Of a stretch of DNA of 64,000 bases, positions 23,991-35,974 are shown piece after piece. The notes under the pieces were generated by a model, which was given only the letters and a program-made list of their open reading frames with translations, searched no databases and was not told the DNA's origin. The DNA is from Stictocephala bisonia (Eukaryota; Arthropoda; Insecta; Hemiptera; Membracidae). Within the stretch, counting starts at the first letter, position 1. Every line of letters starts with the position of its first letter. Position numbers and translations under genes: made by a program. Location: contig JAQJVL010002544.1 of the NCBI GenBank assembly GCA_035578905.1, positions 1 to 64,000 of the forward strand, written 5' to 3'.

Positions 23991-24204
23991 TGGATATTAA
24001 TGATTTAGTTTCAAATGAAAATAATTCTTAGTAATATTAAATTAAGACCTGTATTTTAAAATATATATTGAGTAATTTTAATATCAATGTTTCATAATAT
24101 TACACATTTGTATGAATAAACAATTAATGTTCTAATTATTGTGGTGAAGGCTGAAATATCTTATTAACTCTTGTTGTCGTTGCCTTGCATTCTGTGGAGC
24201 TTGC

Positions 24205-24960
24205 TCAGCATGCAGGATTGTCATAATTTTCACATAATATATCATGATCCCTAGGGTCTCGAGATATGTTGTACAGAACTATACAGCATTTGAAAATGTT
24301 AGCAGCATAAACAGGAGACAAACGCATATAGTTGAGACATGGAAAGTTTTCCTTTAGCATGCCGAATGTTTTTTCAGAAAATCTTTTTGTTTGTTTGCGA
24401 TCTCTGTTAAAAACATGAGCTCCAGCTACTTCTTGTCTTTCTGACGGAATAATTAGCCATTTCAGCAAAGGGTAGCCAGAATCGCTAAGAATTACTGCCT
24501 TTGGAATAGGACGCAAGCCTTGTTCCATTCGGTGATAAAGGCTACTATTTCTCAACACTCTAGCGTCGTTGCTTCCTGGCCATTTTGCACTAGCAAAATA
24601 TTTCCATGTTAGGACCACACACCATCATACAGCTGATTGAGTGATTTATATTTCGATCCATAAATGCAGCCTCATTAACAGTAGATGCATCTATTTTGAT
24701 TAATGTCCCATCAACACATCCTATCACTTGAGGGAATCCAGCAACAGCAAAAAATTGGCTGTCATATTAAGAACACTTTCAGGCCAGTTGACAACTTGAT
24801 TGAATATTAAGTGATTCACAGCATTTGTGACATTTTTGTTATATCTACAAACACTGGCTTTACTCACCCCATGTGCATCTGCTATGACATGGTAATGACC
24901 CCCATTGCCTAACCAATGTAACGTAATACAAAGCTGCAATTTTGTTGACAGTGATTGAGA
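24205..24960 (-). pseudogene. Harbinger DDE transposase (HARBI1-like) remnant
   Basis: Minus-strand DDE_Tnp_4-type transposase in three pieces. 24939-24724 holds the N-terminal helix-turn-helix part (LHWLGNGGHYHVIADAHGVS). The 24620-24720 gap in another frame reads VIGCVDGTLIKID with the first catalytic Asp. 24618-24205 holds KWPGSNDARVLRNS, then ILSDSGYPLLKWLI with the second Asp, and the C-terminal part NRDRKQTKRFSEKTFGMLK with the region of the final Glu. Two frame breaks. Length and order fit a nearly complete but dead transposase. Confidence 0.87.
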
Positions 24961-25062
24961 ACGGTTGATTATATGATATATGCTTGGGCATATGACAGTA
25001 AGTAGCTACTCCAGTTCGATTTAAGTTATCCTAAACCTTTCATTGAAGTCAAATAAAGATTC

Positions 25063-25533
25063 AAAATGTAATAATAATAATAATAATAATTCTTTTATTG
25101 CAAACAAACATTTAACATAAATGTATCACAATCGTCAGGTGGTAAATAAATATATAAATATAGACAAATAAAACATATAGACAAATAAAACATTCATTCA
25201 CATCAAGGTCGCAATCAAACATACAAAGATATTTCATACATTCTTAGTCTAATGGTGATTAGTCACTCAGATACAGTCCACAATCTCAGTTTTGAACTTT
25301 ATTACAATTAAATTTTAATTTGCCCAGCGGCCAGTCATAAACTCATCAACTGAATAAAATGATTTTGACAACAAAAATCGTTTCAAACGAGTTTTAAATA
25401 TATTCGGAGAGTTAATATTTTTAATGCTTTCGGAATGTATATTTATACGTTGCCTAAATGTTCTTCTTTGTCTCTGAGCTTGAACATTTATTTCCTTTTC
25501 ATCATCAGAGGAAGAGCTAGACCACATTATCAC
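25063..25533 (-). pseudogene. LINE 3' end with (TAA)n tail
   Basis: The minus-strand frame 25533-25315 ends in SPNIFKTRLKRFLLSKSF then YSVDEFM, a C-terminus common in Jockey/CR1-type LINEs. It is followed by a roughly 240-bp 3' UTR, a ttgcaataaaagaatt signal and a (TTA)n tail at 25068-25090. 5'-truncated. Confidence 0.7.
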
Positions 25534-25785
25534 TAATTATAGATAAACTAGGGGACACCCCTGCATGCTTCGCATGCCAACCCCGATGCTCGCTGCAATC
25601 GATACACCTCGGCCTTCGCCCTCAGCATGTAACTATTCAATGCAAAAAATAGGAGATTAACTATATAACGTAAAATCACAACATTAAATTTAGTTACAGT
25701 ATCTCACTCACACTAATTGCTTTGCCACCTATTTAGCCCATTTCAACCATGTTCATTACATTTATTTTTATTTAACAGCTGAAGA
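25534..25785. other. unassigned 250 bp with hairpins
   Basis: Contains ggggacacccc and gcatgcttcgcatgc (6-bp stem, 3-base loop) at about 25551-25580 followed by CG-rich text. It may be the end of a Helitron or MITE; no second end found. Confidence 0.35.
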
Positions 25786-27380
25786 TTTTTTTTTTTACAC
25801 TTTTATTTCTGGATCAATATTTTACATATTATACACAGAAAATGTAACAGGTGGAATAATAACATTATCGGGTTCGCTCATATATGAGTCACCCTGTAAC
25901 ACGAATAACAATCAGTAAACAAAAAATATATATATATATAACATATTTAAGTAAGTTAAAAAAAAAAAAAAACACAAATAAGTATTACATAGAGAGGCTA
26001 TAAATCAGTCTATCATGTCTTGAGGAAGTCTGGCTTTCAAACGCCTGTGCAAAGTAGGTTCTCCAATGTGAAAGCTAATAGCTCCTGGAACATTTTCTAA
26101 GTTTGCCATGAACTTACGACAACTTCTTTTAATAAAAGCATCAATGGTATCGAGTCCAAATTCTACATGCAGATGAGAGTTACGTATGTACCACGGACTA
26201 TCAACTGCAATTCTTAAAACTTTGTTTTGGAAAATTTGCATCTTTTTCAGTTTGCCGGAAGAAATGCACATTCCCCAAACTGGACAGGCATACATAATTA
26301 ACGGCCGAAGAATTGTTTTATATATTAAAAATGTACATTCTGGTTTTAAAGACGACTTTCTGTTTATTATAGGAAATAACAGGGATAGACGTGCGTATGC
26401 TTGAGTGAGTTTGTTGTTTACGTGAAGATTCCAGTTTAATTTTTTATCGAGGTAGACACCTAAGTATTTTATGCCTTGATCATCAGGGTTCCAAGGAATT
26501 GAAGTATTTTCAATAGTAACTTCAGGTGGCAAAATATACTTCCTCAAAGAGAAAACCTTTGTTTCACATTTCAATGGATTTAACGATAGTCTCCAGCTTT
26601 TAAACCAATTGGTTAGAGATGTAACGCTGAATTGTAAAGAATTTACGGCCTGGTTGATGTCAATGTGCTGGGTAATAAGAACCGTGTCATCAGCATAAAG
26701 AGCGATAGTAGCCTGAGGAAGCTCAGGAATATCAGACATGTATAAATTAAAAAGAAGAGGTCCCAGTATTGAGCCTTGAGGAACACCTGCGCTTATTGGA
26801 CGAACTGAGGAAAGTGTGCAGTTGAGTTTGACACAAAAAGTCCTATCAGACAGAAACGATTGCAACAAAGCTCTCAGATACAAAGGAAGTCCAAACTGAT
26901 ACAATTTATATAACAGGCCACCATGCCAAACCTTATCAAATGCACTTGTTATGTCCAAAAATGCTGCCGATGAATGAAGCTTCTTCTCAAATCCTTTACA
27001 TATGATTTCATTGATTCGTAGAAGTTGATGAGATGTAGAATGCCTTGTACGAAATCCAAACTGATAAGGGGGAATGATATTAGAAGAATCCAAGTATTTT
27101 AGCAGTCTCTTCTGTATAATTTTTTCAAATAATTTTGATATTGATGAAAGGAGACTAATCGGACGGTAACTGCTAGGAAAATGTTTAGGTTTGTTGGGCT
27201 TGTGTATAACAATTATTTGAGCAAGTTTCCAGTTTTTGGGAAAGTAACCAACAGAAATACTAGCATTAAAAATAGATGCCAGTATTGAAAGTGCTTTGGT
27301 AGAAAATTCTTCAAAACTATGTTAGGTACCAAGTCATGCCCTGGAGATTTTCTGTTGGGGAGATTTTTAATAATATTTTT
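25786..27380 (-). mobile_element. Jockey-like LINE, 5'-truncated
   Basis: Minus-strand non-LTR element: RT coding part, roughly 200-bp 3' UTR, aataaaag signal and an A11 tail (25786-25796 on plus as T). Upstream coding continues to about 27380 with one frameshift near 27310 (RT entry NRKSPGHDLVPN and YRPISLLSSISK), where the palindromic element begins. Confidence 0.87.
26005..27093 (-). pseudogene. LINE reverse transcriptase (Jockey clade-like)
   Basis: 362-codon open minus-strand frame, the longest intact LINE piece in the window. In order: FGFRTRHST at about residue 12, the palm motif AFLDITSAFD with first catalytic Asp near 44-53, GVPQGSILGPLLFNLY near 104-119, the catalytic box YADD near 133-136, thumb with KYLGVYLDKKLNW near 210, and the C-terminal tail typical of Jockey-like ORF2. 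The given ATG is internal: RT motifs continue upstream in the same frame to about 27300, so this is the C-terminal two thirds of ORF2. No endonuclease is left. RNA-templated insertion is the family role; this copy is truncated and dead. Confidence 0.9.
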
Positions 27381-27924
27381 AATCCACCACCTACCTACTC
27401 AACACTACACTCTCGTTAGATCATCTTAACATTCATCGAATAAGGCTTTTGATTGTCCATCTACCCATCCATAAGCTCATGTACAAGACACCTACCAAGC
27501 TCCATAACCCTTCCTATTCAGTAGTAAGACTCTCCTACCCATTTACCCAACACACAGTTATTTTATATACCAACTACCCTCCCAACACGTAATATTATCG
27601 ACATACCACTTACTTAACATACAAGACTGACCATACACTCTACATAGAAGACGTTTGATTATCCACTCACCTACTCAATACACACAAAACACTTGTTTGA
27701 TCACACAACAATTTAACAAACACAACTGTCGATTGACACTCCACCTTCCCAAAGCATAAGACTTTTGAAGGACCACCTACCAAAGATACAAAAATCATGA
27801 TAAACAAACTACACACTCTGCAGACATGACTTAATATACCATCATACTACCATGAAAATAGTCCTATTGACATACCCCTACCTATTTAACATACGCACCA
27901 CACCCCATAAAATCATGACTTAGG

Positions 27925-28620
27925 AGTCCACCCACCTACTCAACACACAACACCTCTGATAGATCATCCACCTAACCATTACATAAAACCTTTGTGTGAC
28001 TCACAATCCTAACATTCATGAACAACCATCCTCCTAAACATACGACTTAACCACCCACAAAAACAAGACTTTATGTATAACCACCTATTTAACATACGTA
28101 ACACACACCATAAAATCATGACTTAACAGTCCACCAACCTACTCAACACACAACACCTCTGATAGATCATCCACCTAATCATTACATAAAACTTTTGATT
28201 GACTCAAAATCCTAACATTCATGAACAACCATCCTCCTAAACATACGACTTAACCACCCACAAAAACAAGACTTTATGTATAACCACCTATTTAACATAC
28301 GTACCACACACCATAAAATCATGACTTAACAGTCCACCTACCTACTCAACACACAACACCTCTGATAGATCATCCACCTAACCATTACATAAAACCTTTG
28401 ATTGACTCGCAATCCTAACATTCATGAACAACCATCCTCCTAAACATACGACTTAACCACCTACAAAAACAAGACTTTATGTATAACCACCTATTTAACA
28501 TACGTACCACACACCATAAAATCATGACTTAACAGTCCACCCACCTACTCAACACACAACACCTCTGATAGATCATCCACCTAACCATTAAATAAAACCT
28601 TTGATAGACCACCAACACAC
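27925..28620. repeat. 203-bp tandem repeat in left palindrome arm
   Basis: About four units, gtccacc at 27925, 28129, 28332 and 28534, each holding aaaatcatgacttaacag and aacatacgacttaaccacc. Confidence 0.92.
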
Positions 28621-29399
28621 ATGAACAACCTTTCTACCTACCTACGTTACATCCAACACTCTAGACTTACCACCCACCTACTCAACACATAGATAGACCA
28701 CGTAACTACCCATTACACAAAACCTTAGATTTACTCACAACATTCATGGAAGACCTACCTACCAAACATACAACTTAACCACCCACTTAGCCAACTCACA
28801 ATTATCATTACAGACCAACTACCTTCCCAACACAATACCTACTGTGTAGTCATCTTTATATACCACATACCATACCAACACATAAACTTATTGACAGACT
28901 ATCTACTTAACATACAAGACTTACTTCCTAATAGACAATCTACATAAGGCTTTAGTTATCATTCCAACTATCCAACACACATGTACAAGACACCCACCAA
29001 ACTCCATAACCCTATCTATCCATTAGTAAGACTCATAATTTACCCAACACACAGTTATCTTTACAGACCAACTACCCTCCCAACACATAATATTATTGAC
29101 AGACAACCTACTGTACATACAAGACTTACCACCCACCTACTCAACACACAGATAGACTACGTAACTAACCATTACATACGACATCTGACTGACCACCTAC
29201 CTACCTAATATACTAGACTAACCACACTCTACATACATACACCCACCACTCATCCTACAGACAAAACTCCTAGAGAACTATTTTAAAATAACATTATTAC
29301 ACTGTAAGATAGGTTTAATATAGCTAAAGACCTAAAATGTTTCCTAAAATTCTGTTTTCTCTAGAAATATGAGAGCCGTTGGTGGAATACATCCAAACT

Positions 29400-29875
29400 A
29401 AACATAGAAAAAGTTAGGTTTAAAATCAATGAATATAGAAAAAGTCTGGTTAAAAAAATGAACATAGAAAAAGTTAGGTTAAAACAATGAACATACAAAG
29501 GGTTAAAAAATAAACATAGAAAAAGTTAGGTTAAAAAAATGAAGATAGAAAAAGTTAGGTTAGCAAACATCAGAAAAGTAGGTCTAGCAAACAACCGAAA
29601 GGTTGATTGCTATCCTTACTTTTCCAAAAAGTTGTTAAAATTAACAAAAGTCAAAAAACCATTTTTTGAGTTGGTAATTTTAACTGAACTTTTCGGATGA
29701 TTGCTAACCTAACTTTTTCTATGTTCATTTTTTTAACTTAACTTTTTCTATTTTCATTTTTTTAACCTAACTTTTTCTACGTTCATTGTTTTAACCTAAC
29801 TTTTTCTATGTTAATTTTTTTAACCTAACTTTTCTATGTTCATTGTTTTTAAACCTAACTTTTTCTATGTTTAGT
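29400..29875. repeat. palindrome centre with inverted 30-bp repeats
   Basis: Left side has about five copies of gaaaaagttaggttaaaa (29400-29563), right side the complement (29705-29875). The centre itself (about 29600-29690) contains a smaller inverted pair gttaaaatta and taattttaac. Confidence 0.88.
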
Positions 29876-30764
29876 TTGGATGTATTCCACCAACGGCTCT
29901 CATATTTCTAGAGAAAACAGAATTTTAGGAAACATTTTAGTTCTTTAGCTATATTAAACCTATCTTACAGTGTAATAATGTTATTTTAAAACATGATTAT
30001 ATGAAGCAATAGTGTTTTTATGGTGGATGGGTAGTTCTCTAGGAGTTTTGTCTGTAGGATGAGTAGTGGGTGTATGTATGTAGAGTGTGGTTAGTCAAGT
30101 ATATTAGGTAGGTAGGTGGTCAGTCAGATGTCGTATGTAATGGTTAGTTACGTAGTCTATCTGTGTGTTAAGTAGGTGGGTGGTAAGTCTTGTATGTACA
30201 GTAGGTTGTCTGTCAATAATATTATGTGTTCGGAGGGTAGTTGGTCTGTAAAGATAACTGTGTGTTGGGTAAATCATGAGTCTTACTAATGGATAGATAG
30301 GGTTATGGAGTTTGGTGGGTGTCTTGTACATGTGTGTTGGATAGGTGGAATGATAACTAAAGCCTTATGTAGATTGTCTATTAGGTGGTAAGTCTTGTAT
30401 GTTAAGTAGGTTGTTTGTCAATAAGTTTATGTGTTGGTAAGGTATGTGGTATATAAAAATGTCTACACAGTAGGTATTGTGTTAGGAGGGTAGTTGGTCT
30501 ATAATGATAATTGTGTGTTGGCTAAGTGGGTGGTTAAGTTGTATGTTTGGTAGGTAGGTCTTCCATGAATGTTGTGAGTAAATCTAAGGTTTTGTGTAAT
30601 GGGTAGTTACGTGGTCTATCTGTGTGTTGAGTAGGTGGGTGGTAAGTCTAGAGTAATGGATGTAATGTAGGTAGGTAGCAAGGTTGTTCATGTGTGTTGG
30701 TGGTCTCTCAAAGGTTTTATGTAATGGTTAGGTGGATGATCTATCAGAGGTGTTGTATGTTGAG

Positions 30765-31745
30765 TAGGTGGGTGGACTGTTAAGTCATGATTTTATGGTG
30801 TGTGGTACGTATGTCAAATAGGTCGTTAACATAAAGTCTTGTTTTTGTTGGTGGTTAAGTCGTATGTTTAGGAGGATGGTTGTTCATGAATGTTGGAAGA
30901 GGTGTTGTGTGTTAAGTAGGTGGGTGGACTGTTAAGTCATGATTTTATGGTGTGTGGTACGTATGTTAAATAGGTGGTTATACATAAAGTCTTGTTTTTG
31001 TGGGTGGTTAAGTCGTATGTTTAGGAGGATGGTTGTTCATGAATGTTAGGATTGTGAGTCAATCAAAGGTTTTATTTAATGGTTAGGTGGATGATCTATC
31101 AGAGATGTTGTGTGTTGAGTAGGTTGGTGGACTGTTAAGTCATGATTGTATGGTGTGTGGTACGTATGTTAAATATGTCGTTATACATAAAGTCTTGTTT
31201 TTGTGGGTGGTTAAGTCGTATGTTTAGGAGGATGGTTGTTCATGAATGTTAGGATTGTGAGTCAATCAAAGGTTTTATGTAATGATTAGGTGGATGATCT
31301 ATCAGAGGTGTTGTGAGTTAAGTAGGTGGGTGGACTGTTAAGTCATGATTTTGTAGTGTGTGGTACGTATGTTAAATAGGTGGTTATACATAAAGTCTTG
31401 TTTTTGTGGGTGGTTAAGTCGTATGTTTAGGAGGATGGTTGTTCATGAATGTTAGGATTTTGAGTCAATCAAAGGTTTTATGTAATGGTTAGGTGGATGA
31501 TCTATTAGAGCTGTTGTGTGTTGAGTAGGTGGGTGGACTGTTAAGTCATAATTTTATAGTGTGTGGTACGTATGTTAAATAGGTGGTTATACATAAAGTC
31601 TTGTTTTTGTGGGTGGTTAAGTCGTATGTTTAGGAGGATGGTTGTTCATGAATGTTAGGATTGTGAGTCACTCAAAGGTTTTATGTAATGGTTAGGTGGA
31701 TGATCTATCAGAGGTGTTGTGTGTTGAGTAGGTGGGTGGACTCCT
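30765..31745. repeat. 203-bp tandem repeat in right palindrome arm
   Basis: Six inverted units (ggtggact at about 30772, 30925, 31127, 31330, 31531, 31736). The first spacing is only about 152 bp, the others about 203. Confidence 0.9.
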
Positions 31746-32338
31746 AAGTCATGATTTTATGGGGTGTGGTGCGTATGTTAAATAGGTAGGGGTATGTCAA
31801 TAGGACTATTTTCATGGTAGTATGATGGTATATTAAGTCATGTCTGCAGAGTGTGTAGTTTGTTTATCATGATTTTTGTATCTTTGGTAGGTGGTCCTTC
31901 AAAAGTCTTATGCTTTGGGAAGGTGGAGTGTCAATCGACAGTTGTGTTTGTTAAATTGTTGTGTGATCAAACAAGTGTTTTGTGTGTATTAAGTAGGTGA
32001 GTGGATAATCAAACGTCTTCTATGTAGAGTGTATGGTCAGTCTTGTATGTTAAGTAAGTGGTATGTCGATAATATTATGTGTTGGGAGGGTAGTTGGTAT
32101 ATAAAATAACTGTGTGTTGGGTAAATGGGTAGGAGAGTCTTACTACTGAATAGGAAGGGTTATGGAGCTTGGTAGGTGTCTTGTACATGTGCTTATGGAT
32201 ATGTAGATGGACAATCAAAGGTCAAATGCAATGGAGATTTAGGTGATATATCAGAGGTACATTGAGTTTACTAGGTGGGAGGTTAGTCAAAAATCTTGTA
32301 TTTAGAGTTTGTGTGGTCTGATATGTTTTGTATGTTTG

Positions 32339-32344
32339 TTTGTG

Positions 32345-32402
<58 letters not shown>
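32339..32402. repeat. (TG)n and T43 run
   Basis: A short tg microsatellite followed by over 40 T, the poly(A) tail of the adjoining minus-strand LINE. Confidence 0.85.
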
Positions 32403-32405
<3 letters not shown>

Positions 32406-32798
32406 GAAGTGGAAATGCATTTAGCATTCCAGGCAGAGGCCCATAGTTGTTATTATTGATTATAGTAGATATTTGCCTGGATATGTGAGACTCGACGCAG
32501 TGTCGTACTAAACTTGACACTAGCGCCTATACTCACTAAAACCACTCCTGTCTTCTGGCCTCTAATCCCCCACGGAAACCGCCGTCTAGGCATTACATCG
32601 CGGGGGGAGGAATTAGCTATCGCTATTCCTTCGGGTGACTAAGGTGTTGTTTCTACCTTCCTTCTAAGTTCTAGCTTTTGCTCTTATTCTTTCTATGGAA
32701 CGCAACTCTGTAAGTACTTCCGTAGTGAATGCACTTGTTGCATTCCAGACAGTTTCACTTGATATCATTTCTTCTACTATCGACTCTGGTTTTATTCT
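32403..32798 (-). pseudogene. LINE 3' end and ORF2 C-terminus, cut by gap
   Basis: On the minus strand the frame from the gap reads EEMISSETVWNATSAF and TEVLTELRSIER, then stops at 32664-32666. A roughly 260-bp 3' UTR and a long poly(A) tail follow. The acidic-aromatic C-terminal helix fits the end of ORF2 in R1-like or related LINEs; the clade is uncertain. The frame continues into the N gap. Confidence 0.6.
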
Positions 32799-32898
32799 NN
32801 NNNNNNNNNNNNNNNNNNNNNNNNNNNNNNNNNNNNNNNNNNNNNNNNNNNNNNNNNNNNNNNNNNNNNNNNNNNNNNNNNNNNNNNNNNNNNNNNNN
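32799..32898. other. assembly gap, exactly 100 N
   Basis: 100 N is the conventional size for a gap of unknown length. The sequence on the two sides is unrelated (LINE on the left, BEL/Pao interior on the right). Confidence 0.99.
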
Positions 32899-32935
32899 CC
32901 AAATACAACTCTACATGTCTGTAAATTATAAGGTT

Positions 32936-35440
32936 TTATAATTCATCAACCCATAGGAAACGTAGAAAATCTCTGTCATCACTATGCACACCAATCTGCA
33001 GGAAAGCCTTCTCAATATCTGCAACTACTCCATACCTATGCAATCTGAAACGATTCAATATTGAGGGAATAAGTTCTATAAGATTGTCACCTTTATTTAG
33101 GCAATCATTCAATGAAGGTTGATTATTCTCTTTAGCTGATGCGTCGAATACAGGTCTCAATTTGGTTGTAAGGCTATTTTCTTTTATCACGTGTCGATGG
33201 GGTAAATAGTGTCCATACTCCAAATCTGCTTCACTAACCTTCTCTATAATTCCCATTTCCTCCCAGTCAGATAAAACCTGTTGATACGTGGTCAAGTGTC
33301 CACTGAAACTAAGTTTATGTATAAGGTTATCAAGTCTTTTTTGTGCTATTTTTAAGTTTGTGGGTAAAGGAGGGTGATCTTCCATCCACGGCAATTTGAC
33401 TTGATATCTGCCATCTTCTTCCACTGTAACAGATTCTAAGAAATTATCCATTACTCTGGTTTGATCCGCAGCTTCAGTCATGGTCTTTTCTGGATCCTTA
33501 ATTCCCAACACATCTAAACTCCATAAATCTGAAATGGGTTTATCCATTGGAGACAACAAGGATGTAACTACCATCGAATTGGATTTGTTGTTTCCTTCAG
33601 TAAAGGTTTTTCCCATCAATGTCCAACCTAACAATGTATGCATAGCAACCAATCCATTAGACAAAAAATGACGCTTCTCTGTATATAATTTACCTGCTAC
33701 GTCTGCACCGATGAGAACTTCAATAGGTCCATTTCTATCTGTGATACTGATTCCTAGTGCTTTGAGCTCGGTACTCCAGGGACCCGGTGTGACTGCTAAA
33801 ACATCACTACAAATCACTTCTTGATCTAAAACATCGAAATTGCAGGAATAACTGTCGCTTAAATCACACAGTCTAATTTTGTAACAAGCATGTTCAATTG
33901 TCTCTGTGCTTGTGCCACCAAACAAACCATGAACCAGTTTTTCCTTCCTGATTGAGTCATAGTTGAATTCCTTTGCCATGCTCTTCAAAACGTAAGATCT
34001 TTGTGATCCTGTGTCGAAAATAGCACGTGCTGTTCGCTCTTGATTTTGACCTCTAATTTTCACTAGAAATGTTTGTAAAAATACTTGAGTATGTACATTG
34101 TTAGCCAAAGAACTTTCATTAGAATTCTGTTCACATTTTTTATTAAACTCTTTACGTACGACAACAGCATGTCTACCATTGCACAAGGGACATTTTATCT
34201 GTACCCTGCAATGTATACTTTTGTGCCCATACTTTGTACAAGTGAAACAACACCCATTTTTACCTAGTATTTTCAGTTTCTCTTCTACTGACATACTAAC
34301 TTCTTGACAATTCTCATTTAAGTGGTTTGAACCACAAAAAACACATTTTATTACTCTAGCAACCTTATCGAGCTTGCTTGGGTTAACCAAACCTGATGCT
34401 GTTGGCAGTGCTTCATTAGGCTTAAATCTATGTACTTTGGAAAAGTTACTTGCCTTTTGGTGAGGTTCTCTCCTTTTGGTGTTTTCAAAACTTGACGCAG
34501 CCAATGTGATGCGTTCCTCATTGGTAACTTCTTTTTGAAGAAATTTCATCAGTGCCTCCAATCGATCTTTCAATTCAGCATCAATCTCATAGCTGGAGTG
34601 TCTCTGCCATGCTCTCAGAACATCCTCAGGCAAACAAGACTCAATTAAGGGATATAGCGTGGCGGAACATTTGTCAATTGTTACTCCTAGCATCTCCAGT
34701 GCTCTAAGCTGTGTTTCTAGTTTGTCATAGATGAAAGAAACTCCTACTTTACTGTTTAAGTTACTTAGTACTAACTTCAACAGTTCTCTAACGTAGACCT
34801 CTATTAGAAGGTCGTCTCTACCAAAACGATTTTTCAAACTTTGTAATGCTTTACAATAGTTTCCTGAAGTAGCAGGGTAGCTTTCAACAATCTGACGGGC
34901 CCTAGAATTAGGCAATGTAGCCTGTACAAGATAGTGAAATTTATCAATATCGTCAATTTCCTCATCTTCATCTATTCTTTTGAACTGTGCCCAAAATGGC
35001 AGCCAGTCCTTCAAGTCTCCGCTTAGCTTAGCAAATTCTAAAGTAGGAAGTTTAGGTTCATTCCTAACAGATGTAGATTTACTTGTTATAGATTCATTCA
35101 CCGACTCAGGTGAACTAGGCCTAATCAATCTACTCTGTGCAATAAAATTGACTACATTATACTTCTCTATATGTGTACCAGCTAGCCTAACTTCTTCATC
35201 TAACTCCTTCTCTTCAGCATCAGAATGCAGTAAAAAATCTAATATTTCTCTATTTAAGGCATTAAGTTTGTCAGCCTTACCTTCAAGACAGCTTAGCTTA
35301 CCACGAACTTCATTTATATTGCACTCATCTTTGTCTAGTTCTAGACAAATTTCATTATGAATTCTCGTGAAAGCTGCTCTCAATGTCTTCCTCAATTTCT
35401 TGTTTCTTACAAAATTGACTTTATCTTGTTCTATACTCAT
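32936..35440 (-). pseudogene. BEL/Pao gag-protease-RT(N), third unit
   Basis: 834 codons, identical to the units at 38583 and 44229, with the same in-frame stop after WVDEL. The stretch from 32899 to the stop differs from the other units by a 2-base change (ctctacatg against ctctagcatg), near the contig end. Everything downstream of this frame (rest of RT, RNase H, integrase) is lost in the gap. See the entry at 44229 for domains. Confidence 0.92.
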
Positions 35441-35445
35441 AATGT

Positions 35446-35461
35446 CCTGTCACGGTCGCCA
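35446..35461 (-). promoter_or_regulatory. primer-binding site, third unit
   Basis: On the minus strand TGGCGACCGTGACAGG, complementary to the 3' end of an insect tRNA-Arg including CCA, 10 bases inside the LTR and 5 bases before the gag ATG. Confidence 0.85.
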
Positions 35462-35471
35462 AATCGCCAAA

Positions 35472-35761
35472 TGTAAAAAGTCAAATTAGACTCAAAGAAA
35501 CAATACAAAAGACATTTATTCACAAAGAGAAATTATATTAGTACATAAAAAGAGTTAAACTGAGACTAAAAAATGGCTAGACATCAAAAAATACATGTTA
35601 CTCATTTCTATAAAATTCTAATTCACAAAAAATAATTCAATAACAAAAAACATATGTTTTGTTAAAATAATAGTTTTACTGAAAAATATTTAGTCAACCA
35701 GCTGTTATTGATTTTAGAAAAAAAAAATGTTCTCCAATATTATGCTGTTTGATTTCTTACA
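35472..35761 (-). repeat. BEL/Pao LTR, left of array
   Basis: 290 bp, TGTAA...TTACA. It differs from the other two array LTRs at about four bases in its first 110 bp (for example ggctagac against gggtagac, actcattt against attcattt) and by an A-run length. Confidence 0.95.
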
Positions 35762-35775
35762 TTCTCCCACCTTTT
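35762..35775 (-). promoter_or_regulatory. polypurine tract, second unit
   Basis: AAAAGGTGGGAGAA on the minus strand directly before the 3' LTR. Confidence 0.88.
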
Positions 35776-35974
35776 GACTTGAAAAGTCAAAACATGATTG
35801 ATCAATTTAGGTATCTTTGTGGTGGCTTAATTGTTCTTCCATATCTATTTGTAAATTGTTGGTCGTTCACATTCTGACACTGATTGGCTTCTCCTTTTTC
35901 ATTAAATATTTCACTTTTATCATCCTCATCGGTTTGATGAGTTAACTTCTTTTTGTCTTCAGAATGGACGATTT

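Larger units (their letters stand above)
22562..25040. mobile_element. PIF/Harbinger transposon, right end lost
   Basis: Left terminus GGGCCCTGTTTCAC at 22562, a typical Harbinger terminal repeat, set directly against the LINE RT frame. Inside lie the two standard genes in convergent order, a Myb/SANT-like accessory protein on plus and a DDE transposase on minus, both broken. The right terminus was not found; a LINE with a (TAA)n tail starts at about 25063 and may have replaced it. Confidence 0.85.
27380..32340. repeat. about 4.9-kb imperfect palindrome (foldback-like)
   Basis: Two inverted arms, about 27380-29560 and 29690-32340, around a roughly 130-bp centre. For example 27455-27570 pairs with 32090-32210, and 29282-29400 pairs with 29875-29990. 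Arms are low-complexity (ccacctac/caacacac text) and hold internal tandem repeats. They differ by substitutions and by copy number of the 203-bp unit, so the palindrome is not a simple read artefact. It lies between a Jockey-like LINE and the poly(A) tail of another LINE. No coding capacity is seen; the 75-codon ORFs at 28981 and 30104 are mirror images of each other. Confidence 0.92.

Noticed and set aside
28981..30331. Two 75-codon ORFs with nearly the same protein on opposite strands
   Set aside because: They are mirror images in the two palindrome arms, made of low-complexity cac/acc text; no coding signal.
27380..32340. Palindrome as a missed-adapter sequencing artefact
   Set aside because: Arms differ in bases and in repeat number, which a fold-back read of one strand would not produce.
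34980..35360. 126-codon plus ORF inside the BEL/Pao array, three times
   Set aside because: Antisense shadow of gag; repeats with the array.
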